DNA of 27,100 bases from Acholeplasmatales bacterium. Its GTDB lineage: Bacteria > Bacillota_I > Bacilli_A > Acholeplasmatales > Anaeroplasmataceae. The stretch spans positions 1 through 27,100 of the forward strand of contig JAILPD010000002.1 of NCBI GenBank assembly GCA_024690445.1. The letters are read 5' to 3'. The notes below the pieces were generated by a model. It saw only the letters and a list, made by a program, of their open reading frames with translations. It ran no database searches and was not told the DNA's origin. Positions 9,178-16,135 of this stretch are shown in pieces. Every line of letters begins with the position of its first letter. Within the stretch, counting starts at the first letter, position 1. The position numbers and the translations under genes are program-made.

Positions 9178-9420
9178 CTATATTCTTTCCTTTAATGCTT
9201 TAGCTAATTGATCTGCACAAGATGTATTTCTCATGCCACAAGTATTACCTTCAAGGATTTCAATAACCTTTTTAGCCTCCATACCTTCAACTAGCTTACC
9301 GATAGCCTTAAGGTTACCATTACAGCCTCTTTCAAAAGAGACATTGTGAACCTTACCTTCACTATCAATATCAAAATTTATTTTAGTAGAACAAGTTCCA
9401 CTAGTCTTATATTCATACAT
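9178..9420 (-). CDS. TSCPD domain protein
   Basis: An 80-residue protein of the small stand-alone TSCPD family (TIGR03905-like), which resembles the C-terminal cap of class II ribonucleotide reductases. The pattern is visible: Gly-Thr-Cys near residue 8, the central [37 protein letters not shown] at the end. The usual TSCPD reads TSCADQ here, so Pro is replaced by Ala. The conserved Cys residues suggest metal binding or redox chemistry, but no function is established. GAGGAG, which is also the last codons of the upstream gene, is the SD, and only 6 bases separate the two genes, so translation is probably coupled. metK follows 11 bases later. Confidence 0.85.
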   Translation of the reverse strand: MYEYKTSGTCSTKINFDIDSEGKVHNVSFERGCNGNLKAIGKLVEGMEAKKVIEILEGNTCGMRNTSCADQLAKALKERI

Positions 9421-9426
9421 AATAAT

Positions 9427-10767
9427 CTACTCCTCATCATAAATTGCTTCAAAATCCGCGTCAAATCTTGAGAATCTATCAAATACTAGTGAATCAAAAT
9501 ATACTTTAAAGCTCTTTTCTAAAGTCATCATAGTATTCTTATGATTATAAGCTTTCTTATATCTTCTTACACTTCTCATTGAAATATAGATTTCACAAAT
9601 CAAAATAATTTGGTCATTAATATTAGTCAATGTGTTTCTAGTCTTTTTGATATAATCATCATCAGACGCATTATCTAAAACATGTCTTAATATATCTTCG
9701 CTTTTTCTTTTTAGTTCAAGTCTAGCGATTAATTTTTCACCTAAATCAGTGTTCTTTCTAACCTGATTAAAGCGTTCATCGATTGTTTGGTCTTCTGTAA
9801 TACCAAGTTCAAAATTAGAATTGACAATTAATTCAGTATAGCTAGCTAAATCTTCTATCTCATCAGGCTTTAAGCTTAATAAAGATGCTAGCTTTCTAAC
9901 CATACTAGTTAATATTATATTCTCGTGTCTATCTTCTTCAGTAATTTCATATTTTGGAAGAGTAATATCAAATACAGTTTTAATTGATTTAATATAATCA
10001 TCTTGAACCTTACGTCTCTTCGCTTGTTCTTTTTTTCTTTCTTCCTGCATGTAATTAGTCATTGAAACATAAATGAATAAAATTAACATATATGCTGCAA
10101 GCAGGATTGTTCTTACTATAATATCTCTAAATGCCGTTCCGGTAAATATAGTAACAATTGTATCAATGAAATTAGATTGATTAGCTAATCTAACTAAACT
10201 ATATGTTACAGTAAAATGCAATATTGTTACTAATACCATTACCCAAATAAAGATATTTGTAAGCATCTTCTTATTTTGATAAAAAGCACACATTAAAAGA
10301 GAAATATAAATTAATATATAACCAGCTTCAGATAAATAATTACCACCTGATCCATCAGCCTCACCATACTTTAGCTTAATATAAACTAATACAGATGATA
10401 AGAACATATAGAATGCTGATACATACATCGCCATTATTTGTGATAAATTATCATTTGGTCCTTTGTTAATTAATTTACCTAAGAAATAGTTAACAAGCAT
10501 AGTAACAGGTAATAACAGAATAGTTAATAATATATTAGATGTATTTGATGGATTACCTAGTGTAATAATTGTAAAGATAATCGTATATAGAATATTTACG
10601 ACAAAGACAATATTCTTAATAACGATATTTTTACGATATAAAACCATGTTATCATCTGTAATATCAATACCATTTTCAAAACCAAATTTATCTTGGAAGA
10701 ATGTTGATTTTTCAAATCTTTTATGTATTCTTTTTTTAAAATTACTTAAAGAACTTTTTAAAGACAA
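9427..10767 (-). CDS. Six-helix membrane protein with degenerate HD-GYP domain
   Basis: About 446 residues from a TTG at 10767. I preferred it because GGTGGTGAT, a near-consensus SD, lies just upstream; in-frame TTG/GTG codons further up fall in or before that SD. After a basic N-terminus come about six transmembrane helices (roughly residues 45-235), a charged coiled region (EERKKEQAKRRK) and a cytoplasmic helical domain (about 270-440). That domain follows the HD-GYP layout: a helix with LASLLSLKPDEIEDLA, a middle helix, then QIILICEIYISMRSVRRYKKAYNHKN...FDSLVFDRF, matching the family's IADVYDALTSxRPYRKA...FDPxxxxxF. The metal and catalytic motifs HDIGK and HHExxDGxGYP are absent (ELIVN and NASDDDYIKK stand there), so a dead phosphodiesterase or signalling scaffold is inferred. 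It overlaps no neighbour and is followed by the TSCPD gene after 6 bases. Confidence 0.72.
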   Translation of the reverse strand: MSLKSSLSNFKKRIHKRFEKSTFFQDKFGFENGIDITDDNMVLYRKNIVIKNIVFVVNILYTIIFTIITLGNPSNTSNILLTILLLPVTMLVNYFLGKLINKGPNDNLSQIMAMYVSAFYMFLSSVLVYIKLKYGEADGSGGNYLSEAGYILIYISLLMCAFYQNKKMLTNIFIWVMVLVTILHFTVTYSLVRLANQSNFIDTIVTIFTGTAFRDIIVRTILLAAYMLILFIYVSMTNYMQEERKKEQAKRRKVQDDYIKSIKTVFDITLPKYEITEEDRHENIILTSMVRKLASLLSLKPDEIEDLASYTELIVNSNFELGITEDQTIDERFNQVRKNTDLGEKLIARLELKRKSEDILRHVLDNASDDDYIKKTRNTLTNINDQIILICEIYISMRSVRRYKKAYNHKNTMMTLEKSFKVYFDSLVFDRFSRFDADFEAIYDEE

Positions 10768-10790
10768 GAAAATCACCACCAATCTTTATA

Positions 10791-10799
10791 ATTATACCA
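10791..10799 (-). promoter_or_regulatory. Possible internal promoter upstream of the HD-GYP-like gene
   Basis: TGGTATAAT on the - strand (TATAAT at 10796-10791 with extended TGG) lies between the fmt stop and the TTG start. No good -35 is seen. There is no terminator in this 52-base gap, so read-through from fmt is also expected. Confidence 0.45.
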
Positions 10800-10819
10800 T
10801 AATTATATGTCTATTTCTA

Positions 10820-11734
10820 CTATGCCAATACCTGTCCAACTTGGAACAATTTTTGGCCATTTGAAAAGTCTTTACCAGTAATAATCTTTTTACCAGGCAT
10901 TTGGACAAGCTCTAGCGATATAGCTCCATCTAATGTTTTAATAGTAATACCTTTCTTTATAGAAAGGATAGTACCAGGTACCTCATTACCACTATAATCC
11001 ATACTCTTAGCCTTAAATACCTTTAAATTTATATCTCCTACATTTATATAAGCACCAGGAGTCATAGCTAATCCTCTTATTTGATTTACAATGTCAATAG
11101 ATTTTTTATTTAAATAAATTAATTCTTCTTCCTTTTCAATATTCTTTGAATAAGTTGATTTGGAATCATCCTGTGGAGTACCTAAATTTTTACCATTTAC
11201 AATATCTTCAAATGATTCTAATAATAATTCCTTACCAATAATAGATAACTTTTCAAATAAGGTAGTTGAATTATCATCCTCTTCAATTTGATATTCCCTC
11301 ATAGAATATATTTTTCCAGTATCTAAACCCTTAGCCATTTCCATAATAGTAACACCTGTTTTAGTATCACCATTCATTAAACATCTTTGAATTGGGGCTC
11401 CACCTCTATGAAGTGGTAATAAGGATCCATGAACATTAATCTTATAATCAAATAAATTTAATATTTTAGATGGAATATATTGTCCATAGGCAGCTGATAC
11501 TAATACTTTAGCATCAACATTTTTAATCTCTTCATAAGCTTCACTAATTTTTTCAGGTTGGATTAGCTTTAAGCCTAAATTAGTTGCAAGTTCCGCAACT
11601 GGTGTTTGGATTAATACACCCTTTTTCTTTTCTCTATTTGGTTGACTAATAACTAAGCTAATTTCATATTTTTCATTTAAACCAGCTAATATATTAGTTG
11701 CGAATTCTGGTGTACCCATAAATACTATTTTCAT
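10820..11734 (-). CDS. fmt: Methionyl-tRNA formyltransferase
   Basis: Transfers the formyl group of 10-formyl-THF to Met-tRNAfMet to make the initiator tRNA. 304 residues. The N-terminal formyltransferase fold begins MKIVFMGTPEFA. The catalytic signature NVHGSLLPLHRGGAPIQ (about 109-125) holds the conserved Asn and His, and is followed by GDTKTGVTIMEMAKGLDTG with the catalytic-site Asp. The C-terminal OB-like tRNA-binding domain starts near residue 205 (IRGLAMTPGAYI). The SD AAGGAGG lies in the last codons of priA and the genes are one base apart, so translation is coupled. Its folate substrate links it to the FolT gene upstream. Confidence 0.97.
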   Translation of the reverse strand: MKIVFMGTPEFATNILAGLNEKYEISLVISQPNREKKKGVLIQTPVAELATNLGLKLIQPEKISEAYEEIKNVDAKVLVSAAYGQYIPSKILNLFDYKINVHGSLLPLHRGGAPIQRCLMNGDTKTGVTIMEMAKGLDTGKIYSMREYQIEEDDNSTTLFEKLSIIGKELLLESFEDIVNGKNLGTPQDDSKSTYSKNIEKEEELIYLNKKSIDIVNQIRGLAMTPGAYINVGDINLKVFKAKSMDYSGNEVPGTILSIKKGITIKTLDGAISLELVQMPGKKIITGKDFSNGQKLFQVGQVLA

Positions 11735-11735
11735 C

Positions 11736-14069
11736 TTAAAGCCTCCTTATATCTAAACTTATATCCTTATTTGTTTGATAAATAGGATATAGATTTCTAA
11801 TTCTTTCTAATATTGCCTCATCCAATACCTGAATTTGAATTTGATATCTATAAATATCACATTTCTTAAATGGATGAGCTTGAATAGGACCTAAAACTAA
11901 TGATTCTTTAGCTAACTTTTTAAGTCCAACTGCGATATTATATGCCTCCATATAAGCCTTATCCTTATCTAATGATTTAATCATTATTTCTATACATTCA
12001 GAAAATGGCGGCATCTTTGTCATCTCTCTATTATATATCTCATAATTATAGTATGATTCATAATCATGATTTTTTACACTATTAATTACAAAATGATTAG
12101 GATTATAAGATTGAATAATTACTTTACCTTCCTTATCACTTCTACCCGCTCTTCCTGAAACCTGTTCAAGAAGATTAAATGTGACCTCATTTGAGTCATA
12201 TAAAGGATAATGAAGCGATAAATCAGCATTAATAACACCAACTAATGTTACATCCTTAAAATCTAATCCTTTAGTAATCATTTGAGTACCAACAATTATA
12301 TCAGCCTCATGATTCTTAAACTTTTTATAATATTCTTCATAATCACTCATCTTAGTGATTGAATCTAAATCGACTTTTAATATTTTAGCCTCAGGTAGTA
12401 ATGTTTGAACTTCAGCTACTATCTTTTCAGTTCCACTTCCTAAATATCTAATCTTATCAGAATTACAATTAGGACAAACCATAACATTAGGTGTTATATA
12501 ACCACAGTGATGACAAATTAAACTATTGATATTTTCATGATATGTAAGTGCAATATCACAATGTGGACATTTAATAACTGTACCACAACTTCTACACATT
12601 ACAAATTTCGAATATCCTCGCCTATTAATGAATAATATTGATTGTTCATTATTCTTATAGCATTTCTTTAATTCATCCTGTAATTTAATTGATAATACTG
12701 ATTTATTACCATTAGCTAATTCTTCTCTTAAATCTACAACCATAACATTAGGTAGTGGTTTAGAATTAGCTCTATTCTTTAATTCTAATAATTCATAAAT
12801 TCCGTTAGTTGCGTAATAATAATCTGTAACCTTTGGTGTTGCAGTACCTAAAATTAAAGGAATATTATAATTCTTAGCTCTTATCTTAGCTATTTCAATT
12901 GCGTTATATTTAGGATTATTAGTTTGAATATAACTATTTTCATGTGCTTCATCAATAATGATAATTCCTAAATCCTTTATAGGGGCAAATATTGCAGATC
13001 TAGCCCCTACTACAATTTTGACATTTCCAGATATTATTCTTTTCCATTCTTCATATTTCTGTTTTATAGATAATCTTGAATGGATAATAGCTATATCATT
13101 TTTGAATCTAGAATATAAAATAGATGTAATTTGAGGAGTTAAAGAAATTTCTGGCACTAACATTAGCGCTGTTTTTTCTGTCTTTAATAAATCGTTAATC
13201 CATCTAATATAAATTTCAGTTTTACCAGAGCCAGTAACACCATGTAATAAATATGTTTTATATTTAGTAAAATCAATACTATTATAAACAGATAATTGTT
13301 CTTCATTTAGATTTACATCATTTCGATACTCAATATTTGATTTATTAGAATTATCATCTTCAATGATCTTATCATAGATAGATATAACTCCATCTGATAC
13401 CATTTCATTAATTAGATTTAATTTATAACCCATATCAGATGTGATCATGTTTAATTCAATATCAGAACCTATTTCATCTAAATATTCAAATATTTCATTC
13501 TTCTTTTTACTTCTTGAATAATAATTATCTAAATTTAGATGAACCATCTTAATGATGTTATCATCCTTTTTACCTTTTAATTTAGTATCTAAATATAAAA
13601 TATTATTCAAAACTGCTTTATAAATAAGCTTTTGCTTATCATCATCTAAAGAATCAATTACTAATTCCTTTTTTCTATTAAATAATTCTTTTAAATCAAG
13701 CGGTAGTGTATTTTTATCATAAGGAATCGCAACCCTTTGATATTTTATTTTTAAAGCACTTGGTATCATAGCATCTAAAACAACTGAATAATAAGAAAAA
13801 TTGTTATTAGCAATATATTTTGCAATATCAATTAATTCGTTATTTAAGACAGGCTTGACATCTAAAGTATCTATTATTTCTTTTAAATTATTTTTATATT
13901 CTGTCTCATTTTTAATATCTATTACATAGCCTGTTCTTTTTAAATTACCAAAAGGTACTATAACTCTAAAGCCAGGCTTTAATATTGATTCTAATTTAGA
14001 AGGAATATTATAATCGTATGTTCTATTAACTTGCTTATTTTTAATATCAATAACTACTTCTGCATACAA
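11736..14069 (-). CDS. priA: Primosomal protein N' (replication restart helicase PriA)
   Basis: Superfamily 2 3'-5' helicase that recognises stalled forks and reloads the replisome. 777 residues. The start is a TTG at 14069, 9 bases after AGGAGG; a nearby ATG is out of frame. Residues 1 to about 100 form the 3'-DNA-binding domain (YAEVVIDI..., FRVIVPFGNLKRTGYVI). Walker A GVTGSGKT is at 277-284 and DEAH at 373-376, followed by LGTATPK. A paired zinc-binding region has CRSCG, CPHC, CHHCG and CPNC (about 490-535). GTQMITKGLDF and QVSGRAGRSDKEG belong to the second helicase domain. It is first in the priA-fmt unit behind the SAM-I riboswitch; priA-fmt is a usual Firmicute pair but the riboswitch is not. 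Confidence 0.96.
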   Translation of the reverse strand: MYAEVVIDIKNKQVNRTYDYNIPSKLESILKPGFRVIVPFGNLKRTGYVIDIKNETEYKNNLKEIIDTLDVKPVLNNELIDIAKYIANNNFSYYSVVLDAMIPSALKIKYQRVAIPYDKNTLPLDLKELFNRKKELVIDSLDDDKQKLIYKAVLNNILYLDTKLKGKKDDNIIKMVHLNLDNYYSRSKKKNEIFEYLDEIGSDIELNMITSDMGYKLNLINEMVSDGVISIYDKIIEDDNSNKSNIEYRNDVNLNEEQLSVYNSIDFTKYKTYLLHGVTGSGKTEIYIRWINDLLKTEKTALMLVPEISLTPQITSILYSRFKNDIAIIHSRLSIKQKYEEWKRIISGNVKIVVGARSAIFAPIKDLGIIIIDEAHENSYIQTNNPKYNAIEIAKIRAKNYNIPLILGTATPKVTDYYYATNGIYELLELKNRANSKPLPNVMVVDLREELANGNKSVLSIKLQDELKKCYKNNEQSILFINRRGYSKFVMCRSCGTVIKCPHCDIALTYHENINSLICHHCGYITPNVMVCPNCNSDKIRYLGSGTEKIVAEVQTLLPEAKILKVDLDSITKMSDYEEYYKKFKNHEADIIVGTQMITKGLDFKDVTLVGVINADLSLHYPLYDSNEVTFNLLEQVSGRAGRSDKEGKVIIQSYNPNHFVINSVKNHDYESYYNYEIYNREMTKMPPFSECIEIMIKSLDKDKAYMEAYNIAVGLKKLAKESLVLGPIQAHPFKKCDIYRYQIQIQVLDEAILERIRNLYPIYQTNKDISLDIRRL

Positions 14070-14090
14070 ATTATCTTACCTCCTTATAAA

Positions 14091-14117
14091 TTAAAAAAGC
14101 CATTTTGATGGCTTTTT
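14091..14117 (-). terminator. Riboswitch-controlled intrinsic terminator before priA
   Basis: 10-bp stem AAAAAGCCAT (14094-14103) / ATGGCTTTTT (14108-14117) with T6 on the - strand side. Its 5' arm as transcribed, GCCATCAA, is also perfectly complementary to TTGATGGC in the aptamer's P4 region (14132-14139), giving a mutually exclusive 8-bp antiterminator. It lies just upstream of the priA SD. Confidence 0.82.
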
Positions 14118-14120
14118 AAT

Positions 14121-14213
14121 GTCTTATTGTTGCCATCAATCAAGTTTTAGCACCTTGCATATTGCAGGTTGCTTGGTAGTCATAAAGCTTGTCTCTCGTA
14201 CCATCTCTATAGC
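14121..14213 (-). promoter_or_regulatory. SAM-I (S-box) riboswitch aptamer
   Basis: Conserved S-box elements occur in order on the - strand: AGAGATGG at the 5' end, P2 TGGTA/TACCA, inner P2b AGAG/CTTT, ATGA of the kink-turn, GCAACC (14172-14167), P3 ACCTGCA/TGCAAGGT, then GGTGCTAA (14154-14147). The pseudoknot pairs CAAG in the P2 loop (14191-14188) with CTTG after GGTGCTAAAA (14144-14141). P4 is TTGATGGCAA and the 3' end reads AATAAGAC. P1 is short and imperfect, probably because transcription starts right at it. Downstream terminator and antiterminator sequences fit a SAM-OFF switch. The controlled genes are priA-fmt and, by read-through, probably those to metK. Confidence 0.85.
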
Positions 14214-14219
14214 AATTAA

Positions 14220-14248
14220 ATTATACAATTATTATTAATATAATACAA
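14220..14248 (-). promoter_or_regulatory. Promoter of the SAM-riboswitch/priA unit
   Basis: TTGTAT (14248-14243), a 17-bp spacer, TATAAT (14225-14220) on the - strand, with the start expected close to the aptamer's first stem. The same hexamers and spacing precede the THF riboswitch. Confidence 0.65.
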
Positions 14249-14270
14249 TTAAAATATTTATATTTTATTA

Positions 14271-15647
14271 TTAAAAGAATGACAAATTCATCGCAATTCT
14301 TTCATCGATTAAATTCAAATGATATAAAGGTCTAGATACTGCCTTTAACACAAAGAATAATAATAATGATTGAGGTAATAAATAAATTATATTCTTAGGA
14401 AGGGAAGTTAATAATAAATATGTCATAGTAGCATCATATGATAAACCATACATGATACTTCTAGATATTGTTCCTATTACGACATTGGCAACTAAATTTA
14501 CTAATACTCTTGCGATAAATGCACGTGTAAATGTAAGGTATGTTTTATGGAAACATAAGGCATATACAAAGCATGCAAACATAGACTGGATTGTATATCC
14601 AATAAAGAAATCTCCATTTGGCATTATCATATATCCAACAACATCACTAATAATACCAATTATTAATGCTGGATATGGTCCAAATAACATGCAAGCTACT
14701 GCCAAGAATAGGAAAGCAAAGCTTAAACCTAATTCTCCAAAGCCAGATGGAATTGGAATAAATTTACATACCATTACTAATGCTAATAATAAAGCAATCA
14801 TTACTAATGATTTAATATCCTTAAATACTTTTAATGAATCTCTAAAGAATGATCTATGAAATGGTGTTCTATAAACATTTTGATTATCATATTCTCTTTC
14901 TTTAGATTCAGTAATCTTATTTGCAAATACTAAAATAAATATAAATGAAGCTAATAAACCAGCACCTAAGCCAGCTAAAGATGAAATAATTAGAACTGTC
15001 TTTTTGCCACTGCCAGACTTTTCTGCAGTTAATAAAATGTTTTCACTACTTAATGAATTTTTTTCATAATAATCATTATCAAATACTTTAATGATACCTT
15101 TTATTTCTTTTCCATCATTTACTGTATCATATTGACTATATTCAGTATATAAGTTTTCGGGAAGTGATATTATAGCTAAATGCTTTAAAAAGCCTTTAGC
15201 AGCTGTATCATTATAATTAACATTACCTTCTTTATCTTGTAAATTAAAGGCTGTCTTATTAACATAAATAGTATATGTATTTTTACTTTCTTCTTCTATC
15301 ATAATGTTTTCAATTTCAACATATTTATATGTAGAAATCTTAGATCCAGTATAATAGCTATATTGAATATTTTTTACCTTATCGATATTTTCATTACTTA
15401 TGATATCATTAGCCGAAATATCAACCTCTGTTGTGTATTTGAAGCTAAATTTAATCATAGTTTCATCCTTAACCACAAAGTTTGAAACTAATAATGCAGT
15501 TAAGCTAAAGATTATTGATAATATAATAACTATCAAATAACCCTTCTTAAGAGCTTTTAAATACTTTCTTAAAAAGCTCATTTCCTGTTTTTCTTCTAAA
15601 ACAGGTTCAACAACTTCTTGTTCATTAATCTTATTGTTTTCTTCCAT
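14271..15647 (-). CDS. folT: ECF folate S component (FolT) with Wzz-like N-terminal domain
   Basis: 458 residues; the ATG at 15647 has GGAGG 8 bases upstream. The C-terminal part (about 268-450) is a FolT-type substrate-binding S component of an energy-coupling-factor transporter (IKSLVMIALLLAL..., FGELGLSFAFLFLAVACMLFGPYPALIIGIISDVVGYMI, GYTIQSMFACFVYALCF) that takes up folates with shared EcfAAT. The preceding THF riboswitch supports the substrate. The N-terminal 250 residues are unusual: an acidic tail, a helix at about 37-59 after FLRKYLKALKKGY, about 155 extracytoplasmic residues, and a second helix (about 217-243, VLIISSLAGLGAGLLASFIF). This is the topology and feel of Wzz/YveK chain-length proteins. 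Ordinary FolT proteins are about 170-190 residues, so this is a fusion. Its role is unknown. No strong terminator follows, only an AT-only hairpin at 14251-14266. Confidence 0.88.
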   Translation of the reverse strand: MEENNKINEQEVVEPVLEEKQEMSFLRKYLKALKKGYLIVIILSIIFSLTALLVSNFVVKDETMIKFSFKYTTEVDISANDIISNENIDKVKNIQYSYYTGSKISTYKYVEIENIMIEEESKNTYTIYVNKTAFNLQDKEGNVNYNDTAAKGFLKHLAIISLPENLYTEYSQYDTVNDGKEIKGIIKVFDNDYYEKNSLSSENILLTAEKSGSGKKTVLIISSLAGLGAGLLASFIFILVFANKITESKEREYDNQNVYRTPFHRSFFRDSLKVFKDIKSLVMIALLLALVMVCKFIPIPSGFGELGLSFAFLFLAVACMLFGPYPALIIGIISDVVGYMIMPNGDFFIGYTIQSMFACFVYALCFHKTYLTFTRAFIARVLVNLVANVVIGTISRSIMYGLSYDATMTYLLLTSLPKNIIYLLPQSLLLFFVLKAVSRPLYHLNLIDERIAMNLSFF

Positions 15648-15705
15648 AAAAAAAGGCCTCCAAAAAATATTAGAGTCCCACTAAAAAATAAAAAAATTCT
15701 ATTTT

Positions 15706-15795
15706 ACAGCGGACGCACAAAACCACCGCCACGTTTGTGTTCGTCAATACCCAACTTCCCATGGTAAAGCACTTAACGCGGTTTTGCTACTCTGT
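15706..15795 (-). promoter_or_regulatory. THF (tetrahydrofolate) riboswitch aptamer
   Basis: On the - strand the 5' arm ACAGAGTAG is followed by CAAAAC, the highly conserved CGCGTTAAGTGC (15780-15769), a GGG-containing middle stem with ACGAACACAAACGTGGCGGTGG, GTTTTG pairing with CAAAAC, and a 3' end TGCGTCCGCTGT pairing with the 5' ACAG. This is the THF riboswitch pattern known upstream of folT and folate genes. No convincing terminator follows, so translational control is possible: ACTCT downstream (in GGGACTCT, + strand near 15672-15677) could pair with AGAGT of the aptamer's 5' arm. Confidence 0.88.
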
Positions 15796-15810
15796 TTATT
15801 AAACAATGCA

Positions 15811-15839
15811 ATTATAATATATAAACATTACAAATACAA
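15811..15839 (-). promoter_or_regulatory. folT promoter
   Basis: TTGTAT (15839-15834), a 17-bp spacer and TATAAT (15816-15811) on the - strand, about 16 bases before the THF aptamer. The -35 overlaps the end of the upstream terminator. Confidence 0.65.
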
Positions 15840-15873
15840 GAAAAAAACTCACGAAATTTTCGTGAGTTTTTAT
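15840..15873 (-). terminator. Terminator after the PFL glycyl-radical-domain gene
   Basis: Perfect 12-bp stem AAACTCACGAAA / TTTCGTGAGTTT (within 15845-15870), continuing on the - strand into a T run. It ends the split-pfl unit just after the stop codon at 15877. Confidence 0.88.
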
Positions 15874-15876
15874 TAA

Positions 15877-16110
15877 TTACATTGTTTCATGAATTGTACG
15901 GCTAATTACATCATCTTGTTGCTCTTTTGTAAGCTTGATGAAATTAACAGCATATCCTGATACACGAATTGTTAATTGAGGATACTTTTCAGGATGAGCC
16001 TGTGCATCTAATAATGTTTCACGATTGAAAACATTGACATTTAAATGATATCCTCCATCATTTACATATGTATCTAACATTTGTACTAAATTATCTACTC
16101 TTTGTGACAT
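15877..16110 (-). CDS. Separate glycyl-radical domain of pyruvate formate-lyase
   Basis: A 77-residue protein equal to the C-terminal end of PflB. It carries [37 protein letters not shown] (the Gly of RVSGY at about residue 53 is the radical carrier) and [18 protein letters not shown]. It resembles the spare-part protein GrcA/YfiD, but here the core gene upstream lacks this domain, so it must supply the radical to make PFL active. It has its own ATG at 16110 and a strong SD AAAAAGGAGG. The first residues [16 protein letters not shown] match the segment that in full-length PFL follows LGKDxE, so core plus domain add up to 754 residues, close to intact PFL. It is not a ragged frameshift remnant: stop, SD and start are all well formed. 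Confidence 0.93.
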   Translation of the reverse strand: MSQRVDNLVQMLDTYVNDGGYHLNVNVFNRETLLDAQAHPEKYPQLTIRVSGYAVNFIKLTKEQQDDVISRTIHETM

Positions 16111-16120
16111 AAATTAATAT

Positions 16121-16130
16121 CCTCCTTTTT
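16121..16130 (-). promoter_or_regulatory. Ribosome binding site inside the split pfl gene
   Basis: AAAAAGGAGG on the - strand, 10 bases before the ATG of the glycyl-radical-domain gene and only a few bases after the stop codon of the core gene. It shows that the second part is translated separately. Confidence 0.85.
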
Positions 16131-16135
16131 CCTTA

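Noticed and set aside
14452..14859. 135-codon open frame on the + strand
   Set aside because: Antisense to folT; no SD and a composition expected from the real gene read backwards.
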